64,000 nucleotides of DNA, from the NCBI GenBank assembly GCA_030141605.1, contig JAQGDQ010000021.1, positions 432,001-496,000 on the forward strand, read 5' to 3'. The notes beneath the pieces are model-generated. The model searched no databases. It saw only the letters and a program-made list of their open reading frames with translations, and was not told the origin of the DNA. Positions 63,201-64,000 of this stretch are shown here, one piece after another (the stretch's first letter is position 1; each line of letters opens with the position of its first letter). Source of the stretch: Tubiluchus corallicola. Lineage: Eukaryota; Priapulida; Priapulimorpha; Priapulimorphida; Tubiluchidae. A program made the translations under genes and the position numbers.

Positions 63201-64000
63201 CTAGATGATAGTGAACGGCTTCCAGTAAAAACTTACAATCCTCCCACTGTATCAACTACAATTAACCACGATCGAAATCCAGCACCTGTTACACCTCCTA
63301 TGGTTTTTGAAGAACTGAAAAAGAAACGTCGGCACACAAGCAAGGAGAAAAGAAAAGAGAAGAAAAAACACACGAAAAGCAAGAAAAAGGTAAAACATAG
63401 TTTATGCTAGTGAGTTTTCAAAATTGCATTTTATTGTACTCCACTCTTTGGTAGTTTTTTATTAACTGACTTATTCTTGTTATGATTGTTAAATTGTTCT
63501 GCTTATTTATTATACTTACTAGCCTCTTTTATTGAACAATTTCCTTATGTTCAGGGCCATAATGTAAGAAGCGATTCAATAGAACCACCTGTATCTGAAG
63601 CAGGAGTAGAAAACCATGTTCTCGATGAGAAAAAGGTCAGTTGTAAGATAGTATCAACATGTCTTCGTCTAAATTGTCTCCAAATAAGTAGTATCTTTCT
63701 TGTGCAGTAAATGCGTAATTTCATACATTTGATGATTTAATAGAACTTGTCATCCTTTAGTATTCTTTTAGGTTATTTTTAAATTTCCGAATCTTGTGTT
63801 GTTTTGAACAGAAATGTATATACTTGTTTATACATGTAGATGGATGATATTGAATTCTGGCTGTCTGGTGTTGATGCTGCACAGAAAAATATTTCTGAGA
63901 CTAAACCTTCCATTGAGGTCAACAACAGGCCTATGGAACCGCCAACGTCTTTACCTGTTTCTTTGGATAACAGGCTAAGTGATAAAGAAGATAAAAATAT
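42286..64000 (+). CDS. AP3D1: AP-3 complex subunit delta-1 (runs off the right edge)
   Basis: Twenty-five exons fit with consistent phase: 42286-42390, 44304-44399, 47103-47183, 47355-47435, 49414-49521, 50257-50386, 50717-50856, 50992-51065, 51702-51751, 52445-52494, 55568-55616, 56392-56537, 56860-57008, 57839-57965, 58172-58275, 58811-59042, 59703-59848, 60038-60108, 60456-60553, 60824-60977, 61550-61722, 62254-62330, 63197-63389, 63555-63635 and 63840 onward. About 958 codons are seen; human AP3D1 has about 1150. Delta is a large subunit of the AP-3 adaptor, which sorts cargo from endosomes to lysosomes and related organelles. The N-terminus MANIRLKKVKDNLERMFDKN and blocks such as GYDISWAAFNIIEVMSS and EGTDVLMLTTNMIRK are strongly conserved. 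A TTTTTTGCAG at 42257-42266 may mark a 5'UTR intron. The last exon is open at the edge, and the distal C-terminus lies outside. Confidence 0.96.
42391..44303 (+). other. AP3D1 intron 1
   Basis: A 1.9-kb intron with a TA microsatellite and a (CAA) run at 43721-43736. The segment 42450-42810 is less AT-rich and may be a transposon remnant, but I found neither ends nor a convincing coding signature. Confidence 0.6.
43160..43181 (+). repeat. TA microsatellite in AP3D1 intron 1
   Basis: An uninterrupted run of about 11 AT dinucleotides. Confidence 0.85.
44400..47102 (+). other. AP3D1 intron 2
   Basis: A 2.7-kb intron. It contains a 112-bp direct tandem duplication at 46503-46714. No other coding or RNA feature is visible. 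Confidence 0.65.
46503..46714 (+). repeat. tandem duplication, 112-bp period
   Basis: Unit 1 is 46503-46614 and unit 2 begins at 46615. Both start AGCATCTGTGTATTTAATGC and remain nearly identical for about 100 bases (differences such as TTTATT/TTTACT and TCTGTC/TCTCTC). It looks recent relative to the surrounding repeats. Confidence 0.85.
47436..49413 (+). other. AP3D1 intron 4
   Basis: A 2.0-kb intron. A plus-strand frame of 153 codons (47513-47974) and an opposing 87-codon frame overlap here. Neither shows domain motifs, and both read as chance. Confidence 0.6.
51348..51398 (+). other. AP3D1: candidate cassette exon of AP3D1
   Basis: Fifty-one bases lie between ATTGCAG and GTGAGC in the intron joining exons 8 and 9. 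Inserted between those exons (phase 2 on both sides) they stay in frame without a stop. They would replace NLIH-S-TSAMSLLYE with NLIH, then RLNAEYIDAVVPKTLVFG, then TSAMSLLYE. The canonical splice from 51065 to 51702 gives the conserved junction LTNLIHSTSAMSLLYE, so any inclusion would be alternative. The upstream pyrimidine tract is weak. Chance is a real alternative. Confidence 0.35.
52495..55567 (+). other. AP3D1 intron 10 (largest intron)
   Basis: A 3.1-kb intron. It has a GGT-rich low-complexity patch at about 52583-52615, which produces a His-rich frame on the minus strand that I consider non-coding. No other feature can be supported. Confidence 0.6.
60038..64000 (+). other. AP3D1: AP-3 delta hinge and AP3D1/BLVR-domain part
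   Basis: From exon 18 the protein leaves the alpha-solenoid trunk and becomes hydrophilic. An acidic serine run (EPPSSSSEEEEDHG) leads to the conserved IDLSVPLRIAGVPSSDKYLK segment, a lysine-rich block (KKKKRHKHGKKSKKHKDES), the conserved DPHRALDINLDTPLDDSERL stretch, a second lysine-rich block (KKKRRHTSKEKRKEKKKHTK), and the MDDIEFWLSG exon. This order matches human delta, where this part binds partner proteins. The C-terminal segment that in human contacts sigma-3/VPS41-type partners is beyond the edge. Confidence 0.8.

Noticed and set aside
1-64000. CRISPR arrays, tRNA or rRNA genes, prokaryotic operons, viral genes
   Set aside because: None were seen. Regular spaced repeats, cloverleaf-type boxes and ribosomal words are absent, and all genes are spliced or metazoan-type.

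Overview
The window is eukaryotic nuclear DNA, very probably from an invertebrate animal. It is AT-rich. Genes are split by GT-AG introns of about 0.2 to 3 kb, and the spaces between genes hold decayed transposable elements. Every gene recognised is a conserved animal gene: nardilysin-type M16 peptidase, MTAP, BAP18 and AP-3 delta. I cannot name the species; a sponge, cnidarian or lophotrochozoan would all fit. I see no rRNA, tRNA, CRISPR array, prokaryotic operon or virus.

Layout. (1) 1-6155, plus strand: the last nine exons of a nardilysin-like peptidase, ending at a TGA at 5980-5982 and an AATAAA at 6150. (2) 6225-14056, minus strand: MTAP copy A, nine exons, 274 codons, converging on the peptidase gene. 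(3) 14057-23140: a transposon-filled spacer. It holds three short hAT-like elements (two in one nest), a Harbinger-like MITE, LINE 3' ends, a LINE sitting inside a hAT-like element, and a degenerate tandem repeat just upstream of MTAP-A. (4) 23169-31576, minus strand: MTAP copy B, with the same nine-exon structure and also intact. (5) 31680-37900: intergenic, with LINE relics and a dispersed repeat. (6) 37908-38426, plus strand: BAP18, intronless, 172 aa. (7) 38427-42285: intergenic, with a degenerate tandem array, a purine-rich tract and a second copy of the dispersed repeat. (8) 42286 to the window end, plus strand: 25 exons (about 958 codons) of AP3D1, still open at the edge.

The genes do not form one pathway. 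Nardilysin is a peptidase, MTAP salvages methionine and adenine from methylthioadenosine, BAP18 is a chromatin-complex subunit, and AP-3 delta sorts vesicle cargo to lysosome-related organelles.

The observations most worth checking are: the tandem MTAP pair, both open and about 88% identical by eye, with a proline next to the catalytic aspartates in copy B only; a 51-nt symmetric, in-frame, stop-free candidate cassette exon in AP3D1 at 51348-51398; and hAT-like elements in opposite orientation on either side of the MTAP-A first exon, one of them nested at the end of another element that carries a hairpin. I found no convincing new multi-gene system.
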